Part shown: piece by piece, positions 12,060 through 22,854 of the stretch
Numbering within the stretch: position 1 is the first letter of the stretch
Layout of the letters: each line of letters opens with the position of its first letter
NCBI GenBank assembly: GCA_947311845.1
Contig: CAMZMU010000080.1
Coordinates: forward strand, 22,867,536 to 22,931,535
DNA length: 64,000 bases
DNA from: Poa pratensis
Lineage: Eukaryota > Streptophyta > Magnoliopsida > Poales > Poaceae
Reading direction: 5' to 3'
Made by a program: the position numbers and the translations under genes
The notes under the pieces: model-generated
The model's database searches: none
Told to the model about the DNA's origin: nothing
Seen by the model: the letters and a program-made list of their open reading frames with translations, nothing else

Positions 12060-12211
12060 CCGCTATATGACAACTCGAGTAGCACATAGGGTCACTTTGC
12101 TCGTTACTCCTCTCCAGTCTCCACTCTTCGTCCCCTCGCCGTCCCTCACGATAGCCAATGGTCAAGCCAGCGCCTCCCTGACCTTGCGACCTTCAATTAC
12201 ATAGATCTTCT

Positions 12212-12945
12212 TTTTTGATAAAGCGATTTTATTACTCAAAAGTTCTAAGCATTACACCCAGCCTCTGCATAGTTAGGATGTACACAACCACCAATTTACC
12301 AGCACACAAATCGGAAATAAATAAAAGGCGAATTACATATCATAATGAGAAATTGTAAAGCCGCCTAAAATGGTGGAAGGTCAATCCGGAGGTTATGTGG
12401 CCATCCATGCTGGTAGAATAACTCCCGCGCCGCAGCCTCCAAACGCAATGCCACCTCCAAAAACAAGTCTCGGTGCTCCACACGCTGAAGGGCCGACCAT
12501 GCTCGTAGCGTTGCTGTGCACCGATAGATAGTCTGTATAACAGAAGCATTTCTATCGTTAAAAACCTTGTCATTTCTATATAGCCACAGTGACCAAATAA
12601 CAGCAATCACTCTCACCCTAATAAAGAGTTTAAACCTAGGATCACACCGTTTAGCCAATTACCAAAAATGTTTGCAATGCTACGCTGGGGATATAAGGTA
12701 GAACCTATCTGGATGGCTGACCATATAGACCTAGCAAACTCACACGGGAAGAATAAGTGTTTAATAGTCTCGTCATGCTGACAGAAGACACACTTTTTAC
12801 TTCCGTGCCAATTGCATTTGGCAAGGTTATCTTTTGTAAGAATTACATAGACTTTCTGGTTAAAAATAATTGCATGTGTATTGTGGTTTATGAAATTATA
12901 CCTATAAGTGTTAAAATTATCAGCTTCTGCTCGCATATTTGACAT
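12212..12945 (-). pseudogene. 5'-truncated LINE: ORF2 C-terminal zf-RVT fragment
   Basis: On the minus strand, two overlapping frames (12613-12945, then 12365-12658) together encode the C-terminal zf-RVT region of a plant LINE ORF2. They read LTKDNLAKCNW, CVFCQHDETIKHLFFPC and NIFGNWLNG, then VIWSLWLYRNDKVFND. The cysteine/histidine set of the zf-RVT motif is visible. A frameshift separates the halves near 12640. The 3' end has GATGCAGAGGC-like and AATAAAA-like strings before an A-run at 12212. Endonuclease and reverse transcriptase are missing, so this is a dead 5'-truncated insertion. I did not find its target duplication. Confidence 0.7.
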
Positions 12946-13154
12946 TTCCTATTCACCCCATCTACTGGAATAGGTAGTTTTTCACCCTCGCACCCACATC
13001 TATCATCGTGTTGTCGTCATTTTTTGCCGTCCAACTCAGACACATCACGACCAACTGGTAACAGAGGTCTCCGGGATCCCGTTTCGTGTTTTATCTGCCT
13101 CTCTCGTGTCTCGAGACGTCGTTCCCTTGGGCTCCCCTGTCGGCCCCATGACCT

Positions 13155-14391
13155 GGGTCCTTCTCCACACGAATGTCGCCGGTCCCCTGCCAGCTGAAGC
13201 TACCAAGAAACTCCAAGAGGCAAGAGGGAGTCAACCACTGACGTGGGCATACCCTCCGGACACCCCACTATTGGTATACCTGGTGCATTCCAGCCGAAGG
13301 CCCACCTGGCTGACCAAAGAAGCCCAAGAAGCTACAACTTGGAGTCCAAGACAACAACTCATGTAAACCCTATCTGGCTCCCTTTATAAAGTCAGGCAGG
13401 GGCACCCTTTAGGAGGGGGGATACGACAGATCTAGACAGACATACACGCATAGCATAGCGAGACCACGTCTCACACCATGCCATTACGGCCGCCATGTAA
13501 TCATATATATATACAGATCAGACAAACAGGATTAGGTCTTTACCTCACAATGAGGGGCCGAACCTGGGTAAATCCTTACTTGTCAGCCGTCCGGAACTAC
13601 CAGCGCGCCAAACTTCTCTCCATATACGAAACCCTAGGTATCTCACCATGGGATTTGCCGTGGTAACCCCACGTTAACCACGATGCCCTCCCTTCCGGAT
13701 GTCTTGTCGTCTTCTTCCCACAAGGCTTGATCGCCCGAGTGTAGCCACTTCTATAGAGCAAGACAGCTCGAAACGGGCACCGCAAATCAAACCGATGCAG
13801 CAAGCTCGACCTTAGCTACTGTAGTGGGGGGGTTCAACATTTATGACAACTTACAACTCATTGTGTGCACAACTTAAATCTCACACCGTCCAAAATCAAG
13901 TGGTGGCGATACGAACAAACTAGGCAGCGCAACATAGAGGAGAAGGTTCCGCGCGACGGTAGATAGGATGCCAGAGTACAGTGTGCGATTAGAATTTTGG
14001 TGGAGAGAAAGGAACTCATGGCCTATGGGTTCTTCTCCACACAAGTGTCGTCGCTCTCCTGCCAGCCGAAGATACCAAGAAACTCCAAGAGGGCAAGAGG
14101 GCGTCAACCCCGATGCATTCCCTTCCGGAATCTAGATTTCTCTTCGTTTTCTTCCCACAAGGCCCGACCGCCCGAGTATGGCCACTTCTATGGCGTAGGA
14201 CGGCTCGAAACGGGCACCGCAAATCGATGTAGCAAGCTCGACCTTAGCTAGTGTAGCGAGGGTTTCAAGACAAAATGAGGTGGTGGCGGCACGGACAAAT
14301 TTGGTGCGCAACATGGAACATAAGGTTCCGCGCGGCGGTAGGATGCCAGAGTCCAGTGTGTGATTAGAATTTTGGTGGAGCAGAGAAAGGA
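13155..14391. repeat. Old local tandem duplication upstream of the BAHD gene
   Basis: Two related segments lie head-to-tail: 13155-14013 (interrupted by the solo LTR) and 14027-14391. Shared blocks include TTCTCCACAC, CCAAGAAACTCCAAGAGG, CTTCTTCCCACAAGGC, CTCGAAACGGGCACCGCAAA, AGCAAGCTCGACCTTAGCTA and ATTAGAATTTTGGTGGAG. Without the LTR the unit is about 400 bp. The copies differ at many positions and by short indels, so the event is older than the 1271-bp duplication. Confidence 0.75.
13239..13676. mobile_element. Solo LTR, 438 bp
   Basis: Begins TGACGTGGGC and ends CCCACGTTA, a short imperfect inverted repeat with TG...TA where LTRs usually have TG...CA. It is flanked by the perfect 5-bp duplication ACCAC (13234-13238 and 13677-13681). 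A TTTATAAAG promoter-like motif lies at about 13382. The unsplit neighbour copy (near 14108) runs from GTCAACC straight into GATGC, giving the near-empty site. No internal domain remains, as expected after LTR-LTR recombination. Confidence 0.75.
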
Positions 14392-14752
14392 AAAACAAAT
14401 AAATTTTATGTCAAGTGGGTTCCAGTTCCACGAGGATGAAGGATTACAGATCCGGAGTTTTAGGGGGTTTGACTTCGAAGAGCATCTATAGTAGTCTCTA
14501 ATAATACTTAGGGTGTCCTCTAAAACCATCTTATAGGCTGGGAATTGAGTTTATGGTAGATGCGGCCCAACTAACGGGGAATTTAGTTAACGTTGTGCAT
14601 TCGCTTTCACGGAGGAAATAGTAAAACATAGTTGGTGATAACCGCAACATTTCCCAACCTTTTCTTCGAAATGCAAGCTGTTGAGATCGTGGAGGCAAAA
14701 CAGTATTGTAGTAGGAGGCCACCTCCAGGGCACCTCTCCTCGTACCTTCTCC

Positions 14753-14760
14753 TATAAATA
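14753..14760 (+). promoter_or_regulatory. TATA box of the BAHD gene
   Basis: TATAAATA lies 81 bases before the ATG at 14841. Transcription would be expected to start near 14785, giving a 5' leader of about 55 bases. No other strong element is obvious. Confidence 0.6.
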
Positions 14761-14840
14761 CCCTTCGAGCGCCCGGTGTCGCTCACTCCAGGCCATTTGT
14801 CGCTGACAGCCATTTAGAAATTAGAACAGGGTCATCAGCC

Positions 14841-16497
14841 ATGGGCATCTTCGCCGTGACCAAGGTTTCCGAGGGGCCAGTCCGTCCCTCCTCCGAGACG
14901 CCCTCGGAGACGCTCCCCCTCGCCTGGGTCGACCGCTACCCGACGCACCGCGGCCTCGTCGAGTCCGTGCACATCTACCGCGACGCCGTGATCGTGGAAG
15001 CGCCGGCCGAGTCGGGCGACGGTTCCGCTGCCGCGGCAGAGAAGAAGACGAAGCCTCCGGCGGCGATGGTCCGCGGCGCGCTCGCGGACGCCCTCGTGCA
15101 CTACTACCCGTTCGCCGGGCGGATCGTGGACGGCGATGAGGCCGGACGCCCCAACGTGCTGTGCTCCGCCGATGGCGTCTACTTCGTGGAGGCCACCGCG
15201 AACTGCACGCTCGCCGACGTCAACTTCCTGGAGCGCCCGCTGCTGCTCACCAAGGAGGAGCTCGTGCCGTACCCGACGCCGGATCTCTGGGCCGTCGAGC
15301 CGCACAACAGCCTTGCCATGATCCAGGTGCGTTTTTTAACAACATTTCCTTTTGCTTTCACGTTCTCCGCCAATCAAGAAAGTCCATGAGGAAGCGGTCA
15401 TGGCCGGCCACAAGTAACACATAAAAACTCATTTGTGCAAACCGACACATAAAAGCGGTGAATGATGTTGCTTTACACACTAGAAGAACTAATGCCATGT
15501 TAAATTTCTACAGACTGACAGATACATGAAAAAATATTACTTATCATTTGAAATCAGTGGCGTTCTGTTAGAAACAGGCCACATGAGCATCAAGATTGAC
15601 AGAGAACCTAACGTGGGCGTACGTACGTGCACATTTTTAATGGTTGTAAATCTTTTGATTGTTCAGGTCACAACGTTCACCTGCGGTGGCTTCGTGATCG
15701 GTCTGCGCACGAACCACGCGGTGGCCGACGGCACGGGCGCCGCCCAGTTCCTGAACGCCGTCGGCGACCTGGCCCGCGGCCTCCCGGAGCCGCGCGTGAA
15801 GCCGGTCTGGGCGCGCGACCGCTTCCCCGACCCAAGCATCAAGCCCGGCCCGCTCCCGGAGCTGCCGACGCTGGCCCTCGAGTACATCGCCTTCGACTTC
15901 CCGGTGGCCTACCTCGACAAGATCAAGTCGCAGTACAACGAGTTGACCAGCGGCAAGCACTGCTCCGGCTTCGACATCGTAATCGCGAAGCTCTGGCAGT
16001 GCAGGACGCGGGCCATCGTCGTCCCCGGCGCGGACGTCAAGCTCTGCTTCTTCGCCAGCGCCCGCCACGTGCTGAAGCTGGAGCCGGGCTACTGGGGCAA
16101 CGCCATATTCCCGGTGAAGGTGACGGCGCCCGCGGAGAAAGTCGCCGGCTCGTCGGTGGTCGAGCTCGTCGAGATGGTCCGGGAGGCAAAGCGGCGCATG
16201 GCCGAGGAGTGCATGAGCTGGGCCGAGGACCGCACCGGCGGGCGCGACCCGTTCCAGATGACCTTCGACTACGAGTCGGTGTACGTGTCGGACTGGAGCA
16301 AGCTCGGGTTCTCCGACGTGGACTACGGGTACGGCACGCCAATGTCGGCCGGCCCGCTGGTGAACTGCGACCTCATCGCGTCGGTCATCGTCATGAAGGC
16401 TCCAACGCCGCTCGCCGGCACGCGCCTGCTGGCCAGCTGCGTCACCAAGGAGCACGCCGACCACTTCGCCGGCCTGATGCGGGAGGACCTCGTCTGA
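14841..16497 (+). CDS. BAHD-family acyltransferase, two exons
   Basis: BAHD enzymes move an acyl group from an acyl-CoA to an alcohol or amine of a specialised metabolite in the cytosol. I read exon 1 as 14841-15326 (ending ATCCAG before GTGCGT) and exon 2 as 15667-16497 (after TTCAG), a phase-0 intron, giving 438 residues, normal for the family. YYPFAGR lies at residues 88-94. The catalytic HXXXD is H179-AVA-D183. The structural motif, usually DFGWG, reads DYGYG at residues 381-385. One intron just before the HXXXD segment is typical. The sequence resembles the grass acyltransferases annotated as benzyl alcohol O-benzoyltransferase-like or 10-deacetylbaccatin acetyltransferase-like; the substrate cannot be told. 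It has no signal peptide. The ATG matches the family N-terminus and follows a TATA box. A wrecked paralogue with the same intron lies at 21048-23672. Confidence 0.88.
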
Positions 16498-16926
16498 AAG
16501 TACGTGCATCCATGAACTCGTGCCAGCAAAAACCGAAGGAAATCAAGACTACTTAAATTATGTGGAAAATTAAGGTGTGCGCGCTACGCTAAGGTACTAT
16601 TAGTAACTGTGTTTGAGTCACTTTGCAAAACGATCAGAAGACGTCGGCGAGTGTTTATCACAGTTTCCGACTGTTTTGTTTGTACGAGAGAAAAATGATC
16701 TGTGGAAGCTTTTTTTTTTAGGGGTAAGCTAGCTATGTTAAACAGTGGTATACCTTCTATCTGAATATATGCATGGCTAGCTCTGTGTCTTTTTGTGTAA
16801 CAATGGTAATCCCATCTTGACATGTACAGCATTTTCAGTGCTATTTACTATTGTTCGGTCGTGTGTGGAAAGTTGTTTTGCTCTGAATCGACCAAGGTAG
16901 ATATTCTCAGCGTTTGTGTGCAAGTT
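16498..16926 (+). other. 3' flank of the BAHD gene, duplicated downstream
   Basis: Blocks of this flank recur after the pseudogene, for example TTTTTGTGTAACAATGGTAA (16790 and about 23999) and ACTACTTAAATTATGTGG (16548 and about 23677). They show that gene and flank were duplicated together. The true polyadenylation site is not obvious. Confidence 0.65.
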
Positions 16927-17521
16927 TTTTTTTTGCGAAAAGGACCCTGGCATTAAAAGAAACACCGAACAGTACAAAACATCTCAATAAAAACAATTAC
17001 AACGAGATCCCTAAGATGCCCTTCGTCTTCAGCCTCTAGACCGTGTCGACGGCGTGCCGCCGCTGCCGCTCCTCCCAGAACCTACCTGACGTTGTTGTTT
17101 GCGGACAGGAAGTCGCCGAACGGGTAAGACCACATCCGCCCCAGAGCCGAAGATGAAAGATGAACCGCCGATGAAGCCAGATGATGATCTGGAAACCGCC
17201 ACCGCCATAAGAAGTCCTCGAGAACCACACCACTCCCACGAGGTTCTCGACATCACCGCCGAGATGGGGCTGAAACCAGGGAGACATTATTGCAAGAAGC
17301 GTCGCTGCCACCAGCAGAGCGCCGCCCCAGCAAATCTGGACACTAAACCAGAAAAATGGAGCCCTCCCGCCGACGAGGGCCGAGATCCACCGCGCCTCCA
17401 TGGCCCGAAGGCCACGGAGGCGGGGCAGACCTGCGGCGGTGCCGACGGGAGGCACGTAGATCCGGTCTCCTCTCTCTGCTGGTTAGAGACGAAGCGGTAC
17501 GCGTCGTTTCGATACTAGTCC
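16927..17521 (-). mobile_element. Short non-LTR-like retroelement with perfect target duplication
   Basis: About 595 bp between two perfect copies of CGTTTGTGTGCAAGTT (16911-16926 and 17522-17537). On the minus strand it ends with GGGTCCTTTTCGC and an A-run against the target duplication. A long variable duplication plus an A tail is the mark of target-primed reverse transcription. It is related to the element at 9447-10021. The minus-strand frame (17036-17455) has no RT or endonuclease motif, so it is either a non-autonomous family or the tail of a longer LINE. The paralogous flank at about 24121 has an uninterrupted CGTTTGTGTGCAAA, close to the empty site. Confidence 0.75.
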
Positions 17522-17955
17522 CGTTTGTGTGCAAGTTGATATTAACAAACGCCATTAACAAATATAAGAAACTGGTCCGAAGTAATATAATGGTTTGGCA
17601 ATAAAAATAACTGAATTACACCGACCAGTCAAAAATAATTAAGTATATAGTTGTAGATAGCATTGTTAAGTCTACAGCTGTAGTGTTACGATGTGATGTC
17701 TGTATATTTTACGAGGCTACTTCCACATAGTGTACTTACAATAGTAGTACAAGCAGTTGAATGCTACCTTGTTGAATTCCCATGCACGCAGCTTTCCTTC
17801 ATTAATAACATGAACAAATGACCTTCCTTAACATAGTACTCATATTTGACAGTCTATAATAATGGGTAGGAGTACTTGGCCTTTCTCGACCATCTTCATG
17901 AGCAGTGGTCATACTCGGACGTCTCAAGAATTAGAGTCCAATCTCAGTAGAGCGC

Positions 17956-19905
17956 TGTTAGACTGTATATACGTAACCCAGCTTCTGTATTGTATTCTGT
18001 GTATTTGTACAGATCGTGTACGCTATATATATAAAGCAAAGGCCACACCGATTGGGTGTCGCTCATTCCTTCGACGTCCTCTGTGCTGGCGCCTGTGGCT
18101 TCTCGACCCCACACGCGCAGTAGGAGTGGTATCTTCAAGCCACTCGACCGCAAGGACGGTACGGTTGCCTGGCTTGCAGCGTGTGTTGCTCACGTGACCG
18201 CTGACCCCACTGCTGAGCCTTGACATTATTCCGCTGCCATGCACATTCCACACTGGCGTGACGCAATGGAAAATGAATATCAAGCGCTTCTCAAAAATGA
18301 TACATGGACATTGGTTCCTCCGCCGTCCGGTGTCAATATCATTGACTGCAAATGGGTGTTTAAAGTGTAGAAGCATGCTGATGGTTCTATTGAGAGGTAC
18401 AAGGCGCGTTTGGTCGCCAAAGGTTTCAAGCAACGCTATGGTCTTGATTATGAGGATACTTTCAGCCCCGTTGTCAAGCCTACCACTATTCGTATTCTGC
18501 TCACACTGGCTATCACTCGCGGCTGGTCTCTTCGACAGTTGGATGTTCATAATGCCTTCCTTCATGGTGTTCTGGAAGAGGAGGTTTATATGCGTCAACC
18601 TCCTGGATTTGCTGATCCTCATCGTCCTGATCATCTGTGTCGCCTGGTAAAGGCGCTTTATGGCCTCAAGCAGGCTCCTCGTGCCTGGCATGCACGTCTA
18701 GGTTCTGCGCTTCGTGCGCTCGGGTTTGTTCCCTCTACAGCAGATACATCACTGTTTCTGCTTCAGCGTCCAGAGGTCACTATGTACCTTCTGGTTTATG
18801 TGGATGATATTATTTTGGTCTCCTCGTCAGTCACTGATGCTGACCGTTTGGTGTCCTCGATGGGTGCTGAGTTTGCTGTTAAGGATCTGGGTAAGCTGCA
18901 TTATTTTCTTGGACTGGAGGTGACTCATGATGATTCTGGTTTGACTCTCTCTCAGAAGAAGTACTCTCTTGACTTGCTACGGCGTGCTGGTATGCTTCAG
19001 TGCAAGCCCGCTACTACTCCTATGTCTGCCACGGATCCTATCACGGCTGTCGATGGTACACCGCTCTCGCCTGAGGATGCTACTGGGTACCGCAGCATCG
19101 TTGGGGGCTTACAATACTTGACACTAACCAGACCGGATATTTCATATGTAGTGAACCGTGTCTGCCAGTATCTTCATTCACCCAGGGATACACATTTGAC
19201 TGCAGTGAAGCGCATCTTGCGCTATATTCGCCTTACGGCATCATATGGTCTTCACTTCCGCTCTGCTCCTTCAGGCTTGCTCTCCGCTTTTTCTGATGCG
19301 GATTGGGCTGGCAATCCTGATGATCGGCGATCCACGGGGGGATATGCAGTGTTCTTTGGTCCAAACCTGATCGCCTGGAGTGCTCGCAAGCAAGCTACAG
19401 TGTCTCGCAGTAGTACTGAAGCTGAATACAAGGCAGTTGCCAATGCCACAGCTGAGCTCATCTGGGTGCAGTCTTTGCTGCGAGAGTTGCGCATCCCACA
19501 ACCTCAGTCTCCTGTTCTTTGGTGTGATAACATCGGCGCTACTTATCTGTCATCTAATCCAGTTTTCCATGCCCGAACAAAACACATCGAAGTTGACTAT
19601 CATTTTGTGAGGGAACGTGTTGCACAGAAGCTTCTTCGGATCAAGTTCATCTCGTCGAAAGACCAGCTTGCCGACATCTTCACTAAGCCACTATCCTTGC
19701 CGTTGTTTCAAGGTTGTAGGCGCAATCTTAACCTGTTAGATGTTAGATGACACGGTTAAGATTGAGAGAGGGTGTTAGACTGTATATACGTAACCCAGCT
19801 TCTGTATTGTATTCTGTGTATTTGTACAGATCGTGTACGCTATATATATAAAGCAAAGGCCACACCGATTGGGTGTCGAGTCGTTCCCATATTCATTGTC
19901 TTACA
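17956..19905 (+). mobile_element. Deleted Copia LTR retrotransposon
   Basis: The 3' LTR is 19773-19905 (133 bp, TGTTAGACTG...TCTTACA), after a purine-rich tract GATTGAGAGAGGG. The 5' LTR starts at 17956 but matches only to about 18061, where a deletion joins it to late pol sequence. The rest of that LTR, the primer site, gag, protease and integrase are missing. The 5-bp duplication AGCGC flanks the whole (17951-17955 and 19906-19910), so the deletion happened after insertion. The duplicated flank at about 24984 lacks the element. LTRs of 133 bp are short for Copia. Confidence 0.85.
18107..19750 (+). pseudogene. Copia pol remnant: reverse transcriptase and RNase H
   Basis: The frame covers the end of the integrase-RT linker, RT and RNase H in Copia order. 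RT is seen as [47 protein letters not shown] and the active site YVDD (about 18799). RNase H is seen as [18 protein letters not shown] and ending [10 protein letters not shown]. The frame is interrupted by TGA at 18221-18223 and TAG at 18368-18370, then stays open for 446 codons from 18410 to the TGA at 19748-19750. Without gag, protease and integrase it cannot move itself. Confidence 0.9.
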
Positions 19906-19910
19906 AGCGC

Positions 19911-21047
19911 TAATAAATTGCTTTCTTGCAAGAAACTCCAAAGGGGAAACCGAGTGTCTTTCTGTCCCCTTGGTCTATGAATATGATGCCAACCGGCATT
20001 CATGGCGCAAGACTTTCGTTCAAGCTCGTACCTGAACTTTGTTTGTTATCGACGCTTAATTTGCTTTGCTGACATGCAATAGTCAGAAAAGATTGATAGA
20101 AGATCACATAAAACTCCAAGAATCATGGGGTGATTTATTACCTCCGTCCTCCAATAAGCGGAGCACAGGGCAACCACGACAGTTTTTTCATGCAATCACA
20201 GTCGACTTTTTTTAGGGTTTAGGGTTGCCTGCCTTTATTGATGTGCACTTAACACAATCAAGGACCGCAAACGCTGCTTCATTTCTTCTTATCATCGGAC
20301 CCTTGTTTAACCGTACGATTGGAAGTAGACGTCGGATCGTAAAATTTTGAAACAAGGCCCCGCATGTTTAATTCCATAACTGGGGACCACAGCATGTTTC
20401 CGTCTTGGATGATCCCGTAAATCACGTCCTTGATGTTTGTGTGCTTTGCGAAGGAGTCACTGGTGGTCAATAGAACCGGAAGGGATTCTTGAATTTGAGA
20501 GGGCGGGGCGACGAGGCGGTCGCGGGAGCTCCGCCGGCCGCGGGCGGGATGGCAGGCAGTCAGGCCGGCGGTGGATGGGGAGGGGGGAGACGGCCTTCTT
20601 TCTCCTTCGCTCCTTGTCGTTTTGTTGTCTGAAGCCTCGCGTGCGCGCGGTTGAAAACCTCGCGAGCGGTCGCGCGCGTGAGGTAGCCAAGCCCAATAGA
20701 ACCTTCTTACCATGCATTCCTCTAATTACAAATATTAATTTCCAGAATTGTTTCTTTTAATCACTATTCATCCTTGACTTTTATGAACCAAATTATTCTT
20801 GATTTCCGGGACACTAGTTACTGTTGTAAAATTCGTTCTACGCAACACAGTAGTTTTCTTCCTTATAAGAACAATTTGTTTCCAATGCTATACAAGTTTG
20901 CTTCCACAACCATTAAAATTTACTTCGATCTAAAAGAATCTTTACAACGTAACAATTTGTTATCCAAACAGTAGATCGTTTCCATCAAGGAAAAATTAGT
21001 TTCATCCAAACACTCGGTTGCTTCCAATGTACCACAAGATTGTTTCC
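19911..21047. other. Flank remnant, unidentified fragment, pseudogene upstream
   Basis: 19911-20040 continues the BAHD 3' flank after the Copia insertion and matches 24990-25120 (shared TTGCTTTCTTGCAAGAAACT and GATGCCAACCGGCATTCATG). 20279-20475 on the minus strand encodes a protein-like C-terminal stretch (TNIKDVIYGIIQDGNMLWSP, then MELNMRGLVSKFYDP) ending in lysines; I do not recognise it. GC-rich DNA without a credible gene follows to 20700, then AT-rich DNA with several GTTTCCA repeats to 21047. Confidence 0.4.
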
Positions 21048-21229
21048 AAGGCCGAAGAGAAAAAGATCACGAAGCCCCTGGCGGCGGTGGTGCCCGGCGC
21101 GCTCGCAGACGCGCTGGTGCATCTCTACCCGTTCGCCGGGCGGACCGTGGACGGCGACGACGACGCGGGGCGCCCCCCAACGTGCTGTGCTCCGCCGATG
21201 GCGTCTACTTTGTGGAGGCCACCACCAAC

Positions 21230-22139
21230 GTTGCAGCACCAGAACTAAGCACGAGATTTGGATCGGGGGTTGGGGGAAACTCATACCGTGAGCCTCTGGT
21301 GGCGGGCGCCGGGCAGAGCGGGTCGCCGACGGCCGGCGGTGTTGAAATTACCGGAGTCGTCCGTGGAGATGGTCGTCCGAGGCCATCGTCCAGGTCGGAA
21401 AATTTGATCCAGCCGACGCAAGCTGAGGCTGCTGGGAACCAAGATTGCGTGAGCAGAGCAGAGCAGCGGTGGAAGGAAGAAGGCATGGGAGGGAGAGAGG
21501 GAGGTGGATGGACTGACCTAGGAGGCGGCGGATCTCCGGCCCTGTCCATGGCGGCGACCTTGGAGGCGGGCCTTGGACAGGGCGGACGTGCAGCGACACC
21601 ATCCCAGCCAGAGCCTCGTCGTCGTCGTCGTGGACCCGTTGGCGGTAGACGAGCAGATAGGGCTTGTGGAACCGATCTAGGCTGGTGCTCCCGGGGATCT
21701 CCGGCGTGCAGCAGGTCCACCATGGCGGCCAGGAGCGGCGGTCACTGCAAGTGGCGAGGGCTAGGCAGCGGTGCGGGGAGCGGCGGCGGGGTGAACTGTG
21801 GATTAGTATTTGAACTGAACTACTATTAGTTTGTTCTTGTAGATTAGTATTTGAAATTTTATGATTTCAGGTATTAAACTTTAGGGCACTTTGAAAAACT
21901 GCCCCAAAAGCTATGACATTTAAGGGCATTTCATCAAAGTGTCCCAAAAGATATGTCATTTAGGGGCATTTCATCAAAGTGCCCCAAAAGCTATGCCATT
22001 TAAGGGCACTTTGTTAAAGTACCCCAAAAGATATGACATTTAGAGGCACTTTGTCAAAATGCCCCTAATTATTAGCTTTTGGGGCACTTTGAAAAATGTC
22101 CCAGCCAAAGTGCCTCTAAAACTATACCGTGGTGTAGTG
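21230..22139. mobile_element. CACTA-like segment inserted in the BAHD pseudogene
   Basis: The pseudogene reads ...ACCACC-AAC, then this 910-bp segment, then AAC-TGCACG, so AAC (21227-21229 and 22140-22142) looks like a 3-bp target duplication, as CACTA elements make. The right end is TAGTG, the inverse of CACTA. The right 250 bp (21885-22125) carries at least four copies of a roughly 60-bp subterminal repeat with GCACTTTG and CCCCAAAAG. The left end does not begin with CACTA, so it is truncated or altered. The GC-rich part (21240-21800) has open frames on both strands and may be captured host sequence; I do not recognise it. Confidence 0.6.
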
Positions 22140-22854
22140 AACTGCACGCTCACCGGCGTCAACTTCCTGGAGCGCCCGCTGCTGCTCAGCAAGGGGCATC
22201 TCGTGCCGTACCCGACGCCGGTACAGGTGCTTTTTTTAACAGCATTTCGTTTTGTTTGCACGTTCTCGGACTGAAACTCAACTTGACCAAACTATTTTGT
22301 GAAGATCGTGCTGCACGTGGTGAGCTCTGACGTCAATTAATGCAGAATTGCATGTGATGAGTTGGGTAGTCAACTAGTCATAACATGGAGGACACCCTAA
22401 AATATCATTAGAGACTACTATAGGTGTTCTCGATCGGCGTGGTTGTATCTTTATAGTCGGTGTTCTGAAAACCCGACGCCATTATCTATCATTTCTCGTT
22501 CTGCATCCGAGGAATTCTATTACTAACAAGCAGCAGGAGCATGACAGAGAACCTCACCCACAGGCATGTGCACATATTTTATGTTGTAAACTTTTGATCT
22601 CGGTCAGGTCACAAGTCACAACGTTCACCTGTGGTGGCTTCGTGATCGGTCTGCGCACGAACCACGCGGTGGCCGACGGCACGGGTGCGGCCCAGTTCCT
22701 GAATGTCGTCGACGACCTGGCCCGCGGCCTCCCGGAGCCCCGCGTGAAGCCGGTCTGGGCGCGCGACCGCTTCCCCGACCCAAGCATCAAGGTCGGCCCG
22801 CTCCCGGAGGTGCCGGCGCTGGCCCTCGAGTACATCGCCTTCGACTTAGTTCCC

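Larger units (their letters stand above)
10810..12079. repeat. 1271-bp tandem duplication, copy 2
   Basis: Second copy of 9539-10809. It lacks the A tail of the short retroelement because the left breakpoint lies inside that element. An open frame of 241 codons on the minus strand (10624-11349) runs across the junction. It is a by-product of joining two copies, not a gene. The right breakpoint lies a few bases beyond the SINE's right target duplication. Confidence 0.9.

Noticed and set aside
15637..16509. 290-codon minus-strand frame in BAHD exon 2
   Set aside because: Antisense shadow of the GC-rich exon; the plus strand has HXXXD and the family motifs.
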